Origin: Herbaspirillum rubrisubalbicans
Lineage (GTDB): Bacteria > Pseudomonadota > Gammaproteobacteria > Burkholderiales > Burkholderiaceae_D
NCBI RefSeq assembly: GCF_003719195.1
Contig: NZ_CP024996.1
Coordinates: 4,588,001 to 4,652,000, forward strand
Direction of reading: 5' to 3'
Length of the DNA stretch: 64,000 nt
In this document: in pieces, positions 8,073-16,108 of the stretch
How the letters are laid out: the number at the start of each line of letters is the position of its first letter
How positions within the stretch are numbered: position 1 is the first letter of the stretch
Made by a program: the position numbers and the translations under genes
Notes under the pieces: model-generated
Told to the model about the DNA's origin: nothing
What the model saw: the letters and a program-made list of their open reading frames with translations, nothing else
The model's database searches: none

Positions 8073-8879
8073 ATGAACCATCTGCTCAGCTTCATCAGAA
8101 AAGCCGCCGCCGTCGCACTCGGCCTGGCTTGTTTGGCACAGGCCGCACAAGCCGATGCCCTGGCCGACATCAAGGCGCGCAAGAAGGTCCTGGTCGCCAT
8201 CGACCTGGGCGCGCCGCCCTTCGGCATGACCAATGCCAAGCTGGAGCCGCAGGGCTCGGATGTGGAGACCGCGCGCCTGCTGGCCAAGGACCTGGGCGTG
8301 GAACTGGAGATCGTGCAGGTGACCGGACCCAACCGCATTCCCTTCCTGATGACCGGCAAGGCCGACATGGTGATCTCTTCCTTCTCCATCACGCCGGAAC
8401 GCCAGAAGGTGGTGGCCTTTACCCAGCCCTATGGCGCTTCGCAATTCGTGGTGGCCGCGCCCAAGACTGAAAACATCAAGAGCATCAATGACCTGGTCGG
8501 CAAGCGCGTGGCGGTGGTGCGCGGCAATATGCAGGATTCGCTGCTCACGCCCATCGCTCCCAAGGGGACCAACATCGTGCGCTTCGATGACGATGCCACG
8601 GTGACGGCGGCCATCCTGTCGGGCCAGGTCGATGCCCTGTGCACGCCCAATTCGCTGGCCTCGGCCATTGCCAAGCAGAATCCGTCCAAGAACCTGGAAA
8701 CCAAGTTCGCCATCAAGGACATTCCCTACGCCATCGGCTTGCGCAAGGGCGAGCCGGCGCTGGAAAAGTGGCTCAACGAATGGATCACCGCCAACCTGAA
8801 GAATGGCAAGCTGCCCGCCATCTATCAGCAATGGGTGGGCAGCCCCATGCCTGACCTGGCACAGTTCGCCGCCAAGTAA
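8073..8879 (+). CDS. Periplasmic substrate-binding protein, family 3
   Basis: 268 residues with a signal peptide (residues 1-26, ending AQA) and a type-2 periplasmic-binding fold: VLVAIDLGAPPFGM at the start of the mature protein, SFSITPERQKVVAFTQPYG near residues 105-123, and LVGKRVAVVRGNMQDS near 142-157. These are hallmarks of family-3 amino-acid-binding proteins. Start ATG 8073 has an AGGAG site. It completes the transporter begun at 5953. The ligand is unknown; the genes around it argue for a sugar acid. Confidence 0.9.
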   Translation: MNHLLSFIRKAAAVALGLACLAQAAQADALADIKARKKVLVAIDLGAPPFGMTNAKLEPQGSDVETARLLAKDLGVELEIVQVTGPNRIPFLMTGKADMVISSFSITPERQKVVAFTQPYGASQFVVAAPKTENIKSINDLVGKRVAVVRGNMQDSLLTPIAPKGTNIVRFDDDATVTAAILSGQVDALCTPNSLASAIAKQNPSKNLETKFAIKDIPYAIGLRKGEPALEKWLNEWITANLKNGKLPAIYQQWVGSPMPDLAQFAAK

Positions 8880-8885
8880 TTTCCT

Positions 8886-8917
8886 GCATGTCGCATCGCT
8901 TATCGGATGCGACATGC
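8886..8917 (+). promoter_or_regulatory. Strong intergenic hairpin after the binding-protein gene
   Basis: Perfect 12-bp inverted repeat (8886-8897 and 8906-8917) with an 8-base loop, 7 bases after the stop. There is no T-run, so it does not look like an intrinsic terminator. It may stabilise the 3' end of the transporter transcript and so set the ratio between transporter and downstream enzymes. Confidence 0.6.
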
Positions 8918-8970
8918 GCCCGCCGCGTTTGCGGCCAGCCCGCAGCATCCACGTTCTCACCGAGATCAAC

Positions 8971-10506
8971 ATGAAAGCTACCTCTCCCGTCATCCGACTC
9001 AATCCCGTCGATGATGTCGTCATTGCCCGCCAGCAGCTCATCTCCGGCACCGTGCTGCAGGAAGAAGGCGGCCTCAAGGTCATGGGCCTGATCCCTGCCG
9101 GCCACAAGATGGCCACCCGCGCCATTGCCGTGGGTGAAGCGGTCAAGCGCTACGGCCAGATCATCGGCACGGCCAGCCAGGACATTGCGCCCGGCCAGCA
9201 CGTGCATACGCACAACCTGGCCATGGCCGAGTTCTCGCGCGAACACCATTTCGGCGCGGACGTGAAGCCGGTCGATTTCGTGGCCGAGCCGGCCACCTTC
9301 ATGGGCATCGTGCGTCCCGATGGTCGCGTGGCCACGCGCAACTACATCGGCGTGCTGACCTCGGTGAACTGCTCGGCCACGGCCGCACGCGCCATTGCCG
9401 ATTACTTCCGGCGCGACATCCACCCGGAAGTGCTGGCCGCCTATCCCAACATCGATGGCGTGGTAGCGCTCACGCACGGCCAGGGTTGCGCCACCGATTC
9501 GCAGGGCGAGCCCTTGCAGATCCTGCGCCGTACCCTGGCCGGCTATGCCACCCATCCCAACTTCGCCGCGGTGCTGGTGGTGGGCCTGGGCTGCGAGACC
9601 AATCAGATCTCTGGACTGATGGAAAGCCACAATCTGAAGGAAGGCGAATACTTCCATACCTTCACCATCCAGGGCACCGGCGGCACCGCCAAGACGGTGG
9701 CGTTGGGCATCGAGAAGATCAAGAAGATGCTGCCCAAGGCCAATGACATCCAGCGCCAACCGGTGTCGGCCAAACACCTGACGCTGGGCCTGCAATGCGG
9801 TGGCTCCGATGGCTATTCGGGCATCACCGCCAATCCGGCGCTGGGTGCAGCGGTCGATTTGCTGGTGCGCCATGGCGGCACGGCGATCCTGTCCGAGACG
9901 CCGGAAATCTATGGCGCAGAACACCTGCTCACGCGTCGCGCCGTCTCGCCCGAAGTGGGCCAGAAGCTGCTGGCGCGCATCGCCTGGTGGGAAGGATATT
10001 GCGCCAAGAACGATGCCGAGATGAACAACAACCCCTCGGCCGGCAACAAGGCCGGGGGGCTGACCACCATCCTGGAAAAGTCGCTGGGCGCGGTCGCCAA
10101 GGGCGGCACTACCAACCTGGTGGATGTGTACCAATATGCCGAGACCGTCACTGCCCGTGGCTTCGTCTTCATGGATACGCCGGGCTACGATCCCATCTCG
10201 GCTACCGGCCAGGTGGCGGGAGGGGCGAACGTGATCTGCTTTACCACCGGCCGGGGTTCGGCCTATGGCTGCGCCCCGGCGCCCTCGCTGAAACTGGCCA
10301 CCAATACGGCGCTGTGGCAACGCCAGGAAGAAGACATGGACATCAACTGCGGCGAGATTGCCGATGGTGACGTCACGCCGCAGGAAATCGGCGAGCGCTT
10401 CTTCCAGATGATCCTCGATACCGCCTCGGGCAAGAAGACCAAGAGCGAATTGCATGGCTATGGCCAGGATGAATTCGTGCCCTGGCATATCGGCGTCTAT
10501 ACCTGA
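8971..10506 (+). CDS. UxaA-family sugar-acid dehydratase
   Basis: 511 residues in the altronate/galactarate dehydratase family. The N-terminal SAF-type domain (about residues 1-95) contains IAPGQHVHTHNLAM; the catalytic part has RPDGRVATRNYIGVLTSVNCSAT (about 113-135), THGQGCATDS (about 169), GLGCETNQI (about 202), a Cys-containing LQCGGSDGYSGITANPALG (about 273) and PAPSLKLATNT near the end. The family removes water from aldonates or aldarates to give 2-keto-3-deoxy acids, using Fe(II) or a similar metal. I recall that a Herbaspirillum D-arabinonate dehydratase belongs to this family. Substrate is unproven here. Confidence 0.85.
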   Translation: MKATSPVIRLNPVDDVVIARQQLISGTVLQEEGGLKVMGLIPAGHKMATRAIAVGEAVKRYGQIIGTASQDIAPGQHVHTHNLAMAEFSREHHFGADVKPVDFVAEPATFMGIVRPDGRVATRNYIGVLTSVNCSATAARAIADYFRRDIHPEVLAAYPNIDGVVALTHGQGCATDSQGEPLQILRRTLAGYATHPNFAAVLVVGLGCETNQISGLMESHNLKEGEYFHTFTIQGTGGTAKTVALGIEKIKKMLPKANDIQRQPVSAKHLTLGLQCGGSDGYSGITANPALGAAVDLLVRHGGTAILSETPEIYGAEHLLTRRAVSPEVGQKLLARIAWWEGYCAKNDAEMNNNPSAGNKAGGLTTILEKSLGAVAKGGTTNLVDVYQYAETVTARGFVFMDTPGYDPISATGQVAGGANVICFTTGRGSAYGCAPAPSLKLATNTALWQRQEEDMDINCGEIADGDVTPQEIGERFFQMILDTASGKKTKSELHGYGQDEFVPWHIGVYT

Positions 10507-10597
10507 TGCTGATGATGCAGGACATGACATTGTGGCGGTGCCCGCTTCCCATGTAGTCCGGGACCGTCTTCACTGATATTGATAAGGAATGATGAAC

Positions 10598-11773
10598 ATG
10601 GCACATACTTTTTCACCCCAGGCGCACCTGCCTGAAGACCACGCCCAGGCCACGCTGATCGGCCGCGTCTGGCAACCGGAGGTGGGTCCGGTAGTCGTCA
10701 AGATCGACGCCGATGGCGCCTATGACTTGACCCTCATCGCCGCCACCTCCAGCCAGTTGCTGGAGCTTGACGATCCTGCTGCCGCCGTGCGCGCAGCCAG
10801 CAACATGACGCGCATCGCCACGCTGCAGGAGCTGCTGGACAATGCCGACGCCGCGCAGCGCGACACCTCGCGCCCCTGGCTGCTGGCGCCCATCGACCTG
10901 CAGGCGGTCAAGGCCAGCGGCGTGACCTTCGTAGCCAGCATGTTGGAACGTGTGATCGAAGAACAGGCCCGCGGCGACGCCGGCAAGGCCGAATCGGTAC
11001 GACGCGCCATCAGCGCTGTGATCGGCGAGAACCTCTCCAGCGTGGTGCCGGGTTCGCCCGAGGCGGCGCGCTTGAAGGAAGTGCTGCTGGAACAGGGGGT
11101 GTGGTCGCAATACCTGGAAGTGGGCATCGGGCCCGATGCAGAAATCTTCACCAAGGCCCAGCCAATGTCCTCTGTAGGGCTGGGCGATGAGGTAGGAATT
11201 CACCCCAAGTCCGCCTGGAACAATCCCGAGCCGGAAATCGTGCTGGCCATCAATAGCCGTGGCAAGGTGGTCGGTGCCACTCTGGGCAACGACGTCAACC
11301 TGCGCGACTTCGAGGGCCGCAGCGCCCTGCTGCTGGGCAAGGCCAAGGACAACAATGCCTCCTGCGCAGTGGGGCCTTTCATTCGTCTGTTCGACGCAAA
11401 CTTTTCAATTGACGACGTGCGCCGCGCCGAACTTACAATGCGAGTCGATGGTACGGAAGGTTTCACGCTCAAGGGCAGCAGTTCGATGTCCATGATCAGT
11501 CGTGATCCGCTGCAACTGGTGGAACACGCGATCGGTCCCAATCACCAGTACCCGGATGGCCTGGTGCTGTTCCTGGGGACCATGTTCGCACCGACCCAGG
11601 ACCGTTTCGGTCCCGGCCAGGGCTTTACCCACCAGGTGGCCGACCTCGTCACCATCTCCACTCCCAAGCTGGGCGCGCTGGTGAATACTGTCAACTTCAG
11701 CGATCAAACGGCACCGTGGACCTTCGGGCTGACGGCGCTGTTCAAGAACCTGGCCAACCGCAAACTCATTTAA
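10598..11773 (+). CDS. Fumarylacetoacetate hydrolase-family enzyme, XylX-like 2-keto-3-deoxypentonate dehydratase candidate
   Basis: 391 residues, longer than the FAH enzyme at 4796 and from another branch. The catalytic half contains GIGPDAEIFTKAQPMSSVGLGDEVG (about 182-206), the metal-binding NNPEPEIVLAIN (about 212-223), GNDVNLRDFEGRSALLLGKAKDN (about 234-257) and a late FLGTMFAPTQDR. Length and arrangement resemble Caulobacter XylX, which dehydrates 2-keto-3-deoxy-D-xylonate to alpha-ketoglutarate semialdehyde. Three ATGs are in frame (10589, 10592, 10598); AAGGA at 10584-10588 is best spaced for 10598. It lies between the UxaA dehydratase and the SDR. Confidence 0.78.
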   Translation: MAHTFSPQAHLPEDHAQATLIGRVWQPEVGPVVVKIDADGAYDLTLIAATSSQLLELDDPAAAVRAASNMTRIATLQELLDNADAAQRDTSRPWLLAPIDLQAVKASGVTFVASMLERVIEEQARGDAGKAESVRRAISAVIGENLSSVVPGSPEAARLKEVLLEQGVWSQYLEVGIGPDAEIFTKAQPMSSVGLGDEVGIHPKSAWNNPEPEIVLAINSRGKVVGATLGNDVNLRDFEGRSALLLGKAKDNNASCAVGPFIRLFDANFSIDDVRRAELTMRVDGTEGFTLKGSSSMSMISRDPLQLVEHAIGPNHQYPDGLVLFLGTMFAPTQDRFGPGQGFTHQVADLVTISTPKLGALVNTVNFSDQTAPWTFGLTALFKNLANRKLI

Positions 11774-11787
11774 TCAAAGGAATCAGC

Positions 11788-12552
11788 ATGTCCGCATCCA
11801 CTGGCCGCCTCGCCGGCAAGACCGTCCTCATCACCGCTGCTGCCCAGGGCATCGGCCGCGCCGCCACCGAACTGTTCGCCCGCGAAGGCGCGCGCGTGAT
11901 CGCCACCGACATCAGCCGCCCCCACCTGGATGCCTTGGCCGGTCTGGCCGGGGTCGAGACCCGCATCCTGGACGTGACCGACGATGCCGCCATCAAGGCG
12001 CTGGTGGCCGAGATCGGCACGGTCGACGTCCTGTTCAACTGTGCCGGCTACGTGGCAGCCGGCAATATTCTGGAATGCGATGACAAGGCCTGGGACTTTT
12101 CCTTCAACCTCAATGCCAAGGCCATGTTCCACACCATCCGCGCGGTGCTGCCGGGCATGTTGGCCAAGAAGGCCGGCTCCATCGTCAACATCGCCTCGGC
12201 TGCATCGAGCGTGAAGGGAGTGGCCAATCGCTTCGCCTATGGCGCCTCCAAGGCCGCCGTGGTGGGGCTGACCAAATCGGTGGCGGCGGACTTCGTGGCG
12301 CAGGGCATCCGCTGCAACGCCATCTGCCCGGGCACCATCGAATCGCCCTCGCTGAACCAGCGCATCGCCACCCAGGCCAAGGAAACCGGCAAGAGCGAGG
12401 ATGAAGTACGCGCCGCCTTCGTGGCGCGCCAACCCATGGGCCGCATCGGCAAGGCCGAAGAAGTGGCGGCGCTGGCGCTGTACCTGGCCTCGGATGAGTC
12501 CAATTTCACCACCGGTTCGGTTCATATGATCGATGGGGGATGGTCCAACTGA
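11788..12552 (+). CDS. Short-chain dehydrogenase, 2-keto-3-deoxy-sugar-acid 4-dehydrogenase-like
   Basis: 254 residues of the classical SDR family: nucleotide-binding TAAAQGIGRAATELF (about 16-30), acidic DIS after the second strand favouring NAD, NCAGYVAAG (about 84), the Ser in IVNIASAASS and the catalytic Tyr-Lys pair in YGASKAAV (about 151-158). The C-terminal VHMIDGGWSN is typical. ATG 11788 follows an AAAGGAA site, 14 bases after the FAH stop. Next to two FAH enzymes, oxidation of a 2-keto-3-deoxy acid to a 2,4-diketo acid, then hydrolysis to pyruvate plus a two- or three-carbon acid, fits well. A terminator follows. Confidence 0.85.
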   Translation: MSASTGRLAGKTVLITAAAQGIGRAATELFAREGARVIATDISRPHLDALAGLAGVETRILDVTDDAAIKALVAEIGTVDVLFNCAGYVAAGNILECDDKAWDFSFNLNAKAMFHTIRAVLPGMLAKKAGSIVNIASAASSVKGVANRFAYGASKAAVVGLTKSVAADFVAQGIRCNAICPGTIESPSLNQRIATQAKETGKSEDEVRAAFVARQPMGRIGKAEEVAALALYLASDESNFTTGSVHMIDGGWSN

Positions 12553-12583
12553 TGAGGTGTGGGCACTGACTTTCTCGGCAGGG

Positions 12584-12619
12584 AAACGGCATGTACGCCA
12601 GCTCGTACATGCCGTTTTT
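12584..12619 (+). terminator. Intrinsic terminator of the sugar-acid operon
   Basis: A 14-bp perfect stem (12584-12597 and 12604-12617) with a 6-base loop runs into TTTTTCTTTTT. It is placed 32 bases after the SDR stop, marking the end of the operon that starts near 4796. Confidence 0.92.
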
Positions 12620-12687
12620 CTTTTTGCTGATCGTGTTGGCGGGGGCTGGTGTGGATCAGGTTTATCAATCGACATCATGAAGGCATA

Positions 12688-13647
12688 ATGGGCGCTTCCT
12701 CGTTCATGCTGACAGGCAAGCCCATGTCCCTGGCCTCCGCGTCCTCCCCGTCCCTTTCTGCGGACACCATCACCGCCATCTCCCCCGAACCGATGCTGCT
12801 GGGCGAGTCGCCCCTGTGGCACGCCGAGGAAGGGGCACTGTACTGGATCGACATTCCCGGCAAGGCGGTCCACAAGCTGGTGCTGGAGACGCAGCAGCAC
12901 CAGCGCTGGGACATGCCGGAAGAACCCGGCAGCATCGTCAAGCACGCGCAAGGCGGCCTGGTGGTGGCCTTGCGCACGGGGATGTTCCATCTCAATACCG
13001 GCAATGGCGCCTTGTCGGCGCTGCTGGCAGCGCCCTACGATACCAGCCGCATCCGCTTCAACGATGGCCGCTGCGATGCCTCCGGGCGCTTCTGGTGCGG
13101 CACCATCTACGAGCCGCGAGACCGCGAGGGTGGCACGCTGTATTGCTTCGAACGCAATGCGCTGCGCGATGCCCATCATGCGGTGACCACCTCCAATGGC
13201 TTGGCCTTCAGTGTGGACCAGCGGCTGATGTATCACGCCAATACGCCGGCACACCGCATCAACGTCTATGACTACGACCTGGCTACCGGCCAGACCAGCA
13301 ACTGCCGCCTGCTGCGCCAGTTCGACAGCGACAAGAGTGCGCCCGACTATGGTGGTCGCCCGGATGGGGCGGCGGTCGATAGCGAAGGCGCCTATTGGTG
13401 TGCGATGTTCGAGGGTGGGCGGGTGTTGCGCTTGTCGCCGGCCGGCGAGATCCTGCAGGAGATCCGCTTGCCGGCGCGTTGCCCGACCATGGTGGCCTTT
13501 GGCGGCACCGATCTGCGCACGCTGTTCATCACCACCGGACGCAATGGCCGCAGCCAGGCCGAGCTGGCGCAATATCCCTTCTCCGGCCATGTGCTGGCAA
13601 TACGGGTTGCGGTAGCGGGACGGCTGGAATACAGCTATCGCCCATGA
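12688..13647 (+). CDS. SMP-30/gluconolactonase family lactonase
   Basis: 319 residues of the six-bladed propeller SMP-30 family, which opens sugar lactones using a divalent metal. Visible markers are GESPLWHAEEGALYWIDI (about 40-57, metal Glu), RFNDGRCDASGRFWCGT (about 127-143), TSNGLAFSVD (about 170, metal Asn) and GGRPDGAAVDSEGAYWCAMFEGG (about 224-246, catalytic Asp). The enzyme would feed the upstream dehydratase by hydrolysing an aldonolactone. It lies beyond a terminator, so it needs its own promoter. Start 12688 has GAAGG four bases upstream; Met 12724 is an alternative. Confidence 0.85.
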   Translation: MGASSFMLTGKPMSLASASSPSLSADTITAISPEPMLLGESPLWHAEEGALYWIDIPGKAVHKLVLETQQHQRWDMPEEPGSIVKHAQGGLVVALRTGMFHLNTGNGALSALLAAPYDTSRIRFNDGRCDASGRFWCGTIYEPRDREGGTLYCFERNALRDAHHAVTTSNGLAFSVDQRLMYHANTPAHRINVYDYDLATGQTSNCRLLRQFDSDKSAPDYGGRPDGAAVDSEGAYWCAMFEGGRVLRLSPAGEILQEIRLPARCPTMVAFGGTDLRTLFITTGRNGRSQAELAQYPFSGHVLAIRVAVAGRLEYSYRP

Positions 13648-13805
13648 GCGTGGCGGCGGCCTGTGGTATGCAAGCGGCACAATCAGACACGCGAGTATGC
13701 TTTTGTGATGATTATGAGAGAATATCGCGTTATCGCGGACGCTTTGCGCCGCGTCCCGTACAAGCAAAGATCCTTCAATACACTTTACGCGCTGAAAGAT
13801 AATCC

Positions 13806-14366
13806 ATGACTAAAATGAAGAGCCTGGTTGCCAAGATCGCTTTTGCTGGCGTCGCCGCCTTTGCCATCCAGTCCCCCAGCTACGCCTTCGGCCTCGACGG
13901 TATGTCGCTGGAATACGGTACCGGCAACAGCACTCAGCTGGCCCGTCTGGGTGCCCAGTTCAACTGGGGTCCGAACTGGAATTTCTGGCAATCCAACGGC
14001 ACCCACATCGGTGGCTACTGGGATCTGTCGCTGGCCAACTGGCGCATGAACCACTACAACAAGACCAATGACAGCGCCAACCTGGTCGATCTGGGCCTGA
14101 CCCCGGTGCTGCGTTTCCAGCGTGACGATGGCAAGGGCTTCTATGGCGAAGCCGGCATCGGCGTGCATCTGTTCTCCAAGCTGTACCGCAACAACGACAA
14201 GGTCTTGTCCACCGCCTTCCAGTTCGGTGACCATGTCGGCGCCGGCTATGTGTTCAGCAATGGCCTGGACCTGGGCATCCGCCTGCAACACTTCTCCAAC
14301 GGCGGTATCAAGGAGCCCAACGGCGGCGTGAACTTTGCCGTGGCGCGTGTGGCCTATAAGTTCTAA
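13806..14366 (+). CDS. pagL: Lipid A 3-O-deacylase PagL
   Basis: 186 residues with a signal peptide (about 1-27, ending SYA) and an outer-membrane barrel of aromatic-capped strands ending in VARVAYKF, the C-terminal Phe typical of outer-membrane proteins. The active-site triplet region QHFSNGGIKEPNGGVN (about residues 161-176) carries the His-x-Ser and nearby Glu used by PagL, which removes the 3-O acyl chain from lipid A. The leader region has a GGACGC/GCGTCC hairpin (13737-13756) and an AT-rich stretch before the start. A pagP homologue lies at 46.6 kb. Confidence 0.85.
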   Translation: MTKMKSLVAKIAFAGVAAFAIQSPSYAFGLDGMSLEYGTGNSTQLARLGAQFNWGPNWNFWQSNGTHIGGYWDLSLANWRMNHYNKTNDSANLVDLGLTPVLRFQRDDGKGFYGEAGIGVHLFSKLYRNNDKVLSTAFQFGDHVGAGYVFSNGLDLGIRLQHFSNGGIKEPNGGVNFAVARVAYKF

Positions 14367-14420
14367 GTTCTAGATGTTGGCAGGAGGATGGAGAACCATC
14401 TTCCTGGCTTAAAAAGGAAG

Positions 14421-14453
14421 AAGCCGGCTTTGCCGGCTCAGGTTGATGACGAA
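14421..14453 (+). repeat. Left terminal inverted repeat of the IS
   Basis: Begins AAGCCGGCTTTGCCGGCTCA and continues with a TTGATGAC block. It matches the reverse complement of 15990-16022 except for the TTT/AAA hairpin centre and two G/A differences. Confidence 0.75.
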
Positions 14454-14480
14454 CCCCGTGTTTTCGAACACGGGGTTTTG
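14451..14480 (+). terminator. Inward-facing terminator at the left IS end
   Basis: A stem of ACCCCGTGTT with its complement around a TTCG tetraloop, then TTTTGTTTTT. It would stop transcripts arriving from pagL before they run antisense into the transposase. Confidence 0.85.
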
Positions 14481-14484
14481 TTTT

Positions 14485-15951
14485 TCAGGCGCAGGTAATT
14501 TGCAGATGGTCGATGGCGCAGAAGCCAAGCAAGGCGCGCATTTTTCGCTGTAGCCACTTTTGTACGCTGGCAGAGGCGCTCAAACCGTGTAAAAGCGCGC
14601 GCAAGCGCGCCACCAACAGGGCAATCTTCTTCATGTTCTGGGCCGCCGCCGCCAACAAGCACTGCTCGGCGACCTTGCGCAATCCCCGCATACGGGCATA
14701 ACGATGTCCGTGCAATTGCTTGGCGTCGGCGAAGCTGCGTTCTACCGTTTCCTTGCGTCGGGCATAGATGCGCTTGCCCCATTCGGTACGACGCCGATCA
14801 TCCACCTTCTCCTTGGAACGCTCCCACACATGGCGCGTCACCACCTTGACCGCATTGGCGCTATTGGTGCATTGCTCGCGTACCTTGCAGCCTCGGCATT
14901 GCTCAGGGTTGGATTTGTATTCCCGATACCCCAGTCGATTGGTCGTGCTGTAGCGCAAGGGTTGACCCTGCGGGCAGATGTATTCGTCACGGTAGGCATC
15001 GTACTCATACGCCCGTTTAAAGAATGTCCCCGGCTTGTGGTTGGGTGTGCGGTAGCCCATCACGCCGCTGATCTCGCGATTCTCCAGTCCCTGGCAGACG
15101 GCCGGTGTGAAGTAGCCCGCATCCAGGCCAACGGCCTGTACATCAAATCCGAACGTCTGGCGCTGACGATCCAGGCGTGCCAGATAAGGCTGACTGTCAT
15201 GGACTGAGGCGGGCGTGACATGGGTATCGGTAATGATGGAATGCTTGGCATCGACGGTGCGGTGATCCAGGTAGAAGAAGCCCTTGGGCTTGTCGTCGCG
15301 CACCATGTAGCCGCTCTCGGGATCGGTGCGACTGACCTTGATCTCTTTGGTGGGCGGCTCATCATCGTCGTCACGCTTGAGCGGTTTCTTGCCATGCTCG
15401 GCACGGTCGATATCCACAGCGGCATCCAGTTCGGCCAGATAGGCCGAGGGGGTCTGGGTAACTTGAACGTAGTCGAACTTGTTCTTGTTGGCGTTGGCCT
15501 TGAGGTGGGTGCTGTCGCTGTAGAGCACACGGCCATCGACCATGCCGCGTCCAATGGCCTGGCGCACGATCTCGTCGAAGATCTCTTGATAGACGGTGGT
15601 ATCAATGAAGCGGCGGCGCCGGTTCTGGGAGAAGGTGGATGAGTCCGGTACCTTGTCGGTCAGACGGAATCCGGCAAACCAGCGATAGGCCACATTGACC
15701 TGGACCTCGCGGATGAGCTGGCGCTCGCTGCGGATACCGAAGAGGTAACCGATGAACAAGAGCTTGAAGAGTACCACCGGGTCCAGTGCCGGGCGGCCAT
15801 TGTCGGCGCAATACAGATGCGCCACCTTCTCTCGGATGAACTCGAAATCCACCGCCGCGTCGATCTTGCGCAGCAGGTGGTCCTTGGGCACGAGCATCTC
15901 GATGGTCACCATCTCTAACTCGTGCTGGGCGGCTGTCGGTTTTTTGAGCAT
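14485..15951 (-). CDS. IS1182-family transposase
   Basis: 488 residues, full length for the family. The N-terminal DUF772-like domain (about 20-110: GRPALDPVVLFKLLFIGYLFGIRSERQLIREV) is followed by a DDE nuclease of the IS5/IS1182 superfamily: first Asp in VLYSDSTHLKANANKNK (about 146), second in AVGLDAGYFTPAVC (about 273) and the Glu in RRKETVERSFADAKQLHGHRYAR (about 419). A Cys-rich zinc-ribbon-like insert (YICPQGQPL... CRGCKVREQC) lies near 335-370. No frameshift or stop is seen, so it is probably functional. Confidence 0.93.
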   Translation of the reverse strand: MLKKPTAAQHELEMVTIEMLVPKDHLLRKIDAAVDFEFIREKVAHLYCADNGRPALDPVVLFKLLFIGYLFGIRSERQLIREVQVNVAYRWFAGFRLTDKVPDSSTFSQNRRRRFIDTTVYQEIFDEIVRQAIGRGMVDGRVLYSDSTHLKANANKNKFDYVQVTQTPSAYLAELDAAVDIDRAEHGKKPLKRDDDDEPPTKEIKVSRTDPESGYMVRDDKPKGFFYLDHRTVDAKHSIITDTHVTPASVHDSQPYLARLDRQRQTFGFDVQAVGLDAGYFTPAVCQGLENREISGVMGYRTPNHKPGTFFKRAYEYDAYRDEYICPQGQPLRYSTTNRLGYREYKSNPEQCRGCKVREQCTNSANAVKVVTRHVWERSKEKVDDRRRTEWGKRIYARRKETVERSFADAKQLHGHRYARMRGLRKVAEQCLLAAAAQNMKKIALLVARLRALLHGLSASASVQKWLQRKMRALLGFCAIDHLQITCA

Positions 15952-15965
15952 GACCGATTAAACAA

Positions 15966-15993
15966 CAAAGCCTTGGCTTTCGCCAAGGCTTTG
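15966..15993 (-). terminator. Inward-facing terminator at the right IS end
   Basis: An AAAGCCTTGG stem with its complement around CTTTCG. Read on the minus strand it ends in TTTGTTGTTT just before the transposase start, so it would shield the gene from transcripts entering from the rRNA side. It lies just inside the right terminal repeat. Confidence 0.7.
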
Positions 15994-16022
15994 TCATCAA
16001 TCTGAGCCGGCTTTGCCGGCTT
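15990..16022 (-). repeat. Right terminal inverted repeat of the IS
   Basis: Mirror of the left repeat. On the plus strand the GCCGGCTTTGCCGGC hairpin is directly followed by TTTTTT, giving an outward terminator at the edge of the element. Confidence 0.75.
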
Positions 16023-16108
16023 TTTTATTGTCTGTTAGTTTTGTCGGACTGAGTTGCTTTGGATAGTACGAGGGGGTGGGCTGGAGGGAGGGGTTTAGAT
16101 TTTTCGCC

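Larger units (their letters stand above)
14421..16022. mobile_element. IS1182-like insertion sequence, apparently complete
   Basis: About 1.6 kb bounded by imperfect terminal inverted repeats of about 33 bases (14421-14453 and 15990-16022) around one intact transposase on the minus strand. A target duplication could not be identified. Both ends carry GCCGGC hairpins followed by T-rich runs pointing outward, plus a second hairpin pointing inward. The open, unfrayed transposase suggests a recent arrival or active copy. Confidence 0.8.

Noticed and set aside
14421..16022. Genomic island or prophage around the transposase
   Set aside because: Only a single IS with its own ends is present; flanking genes are chromosomal and no integrase or phage genes are seen.
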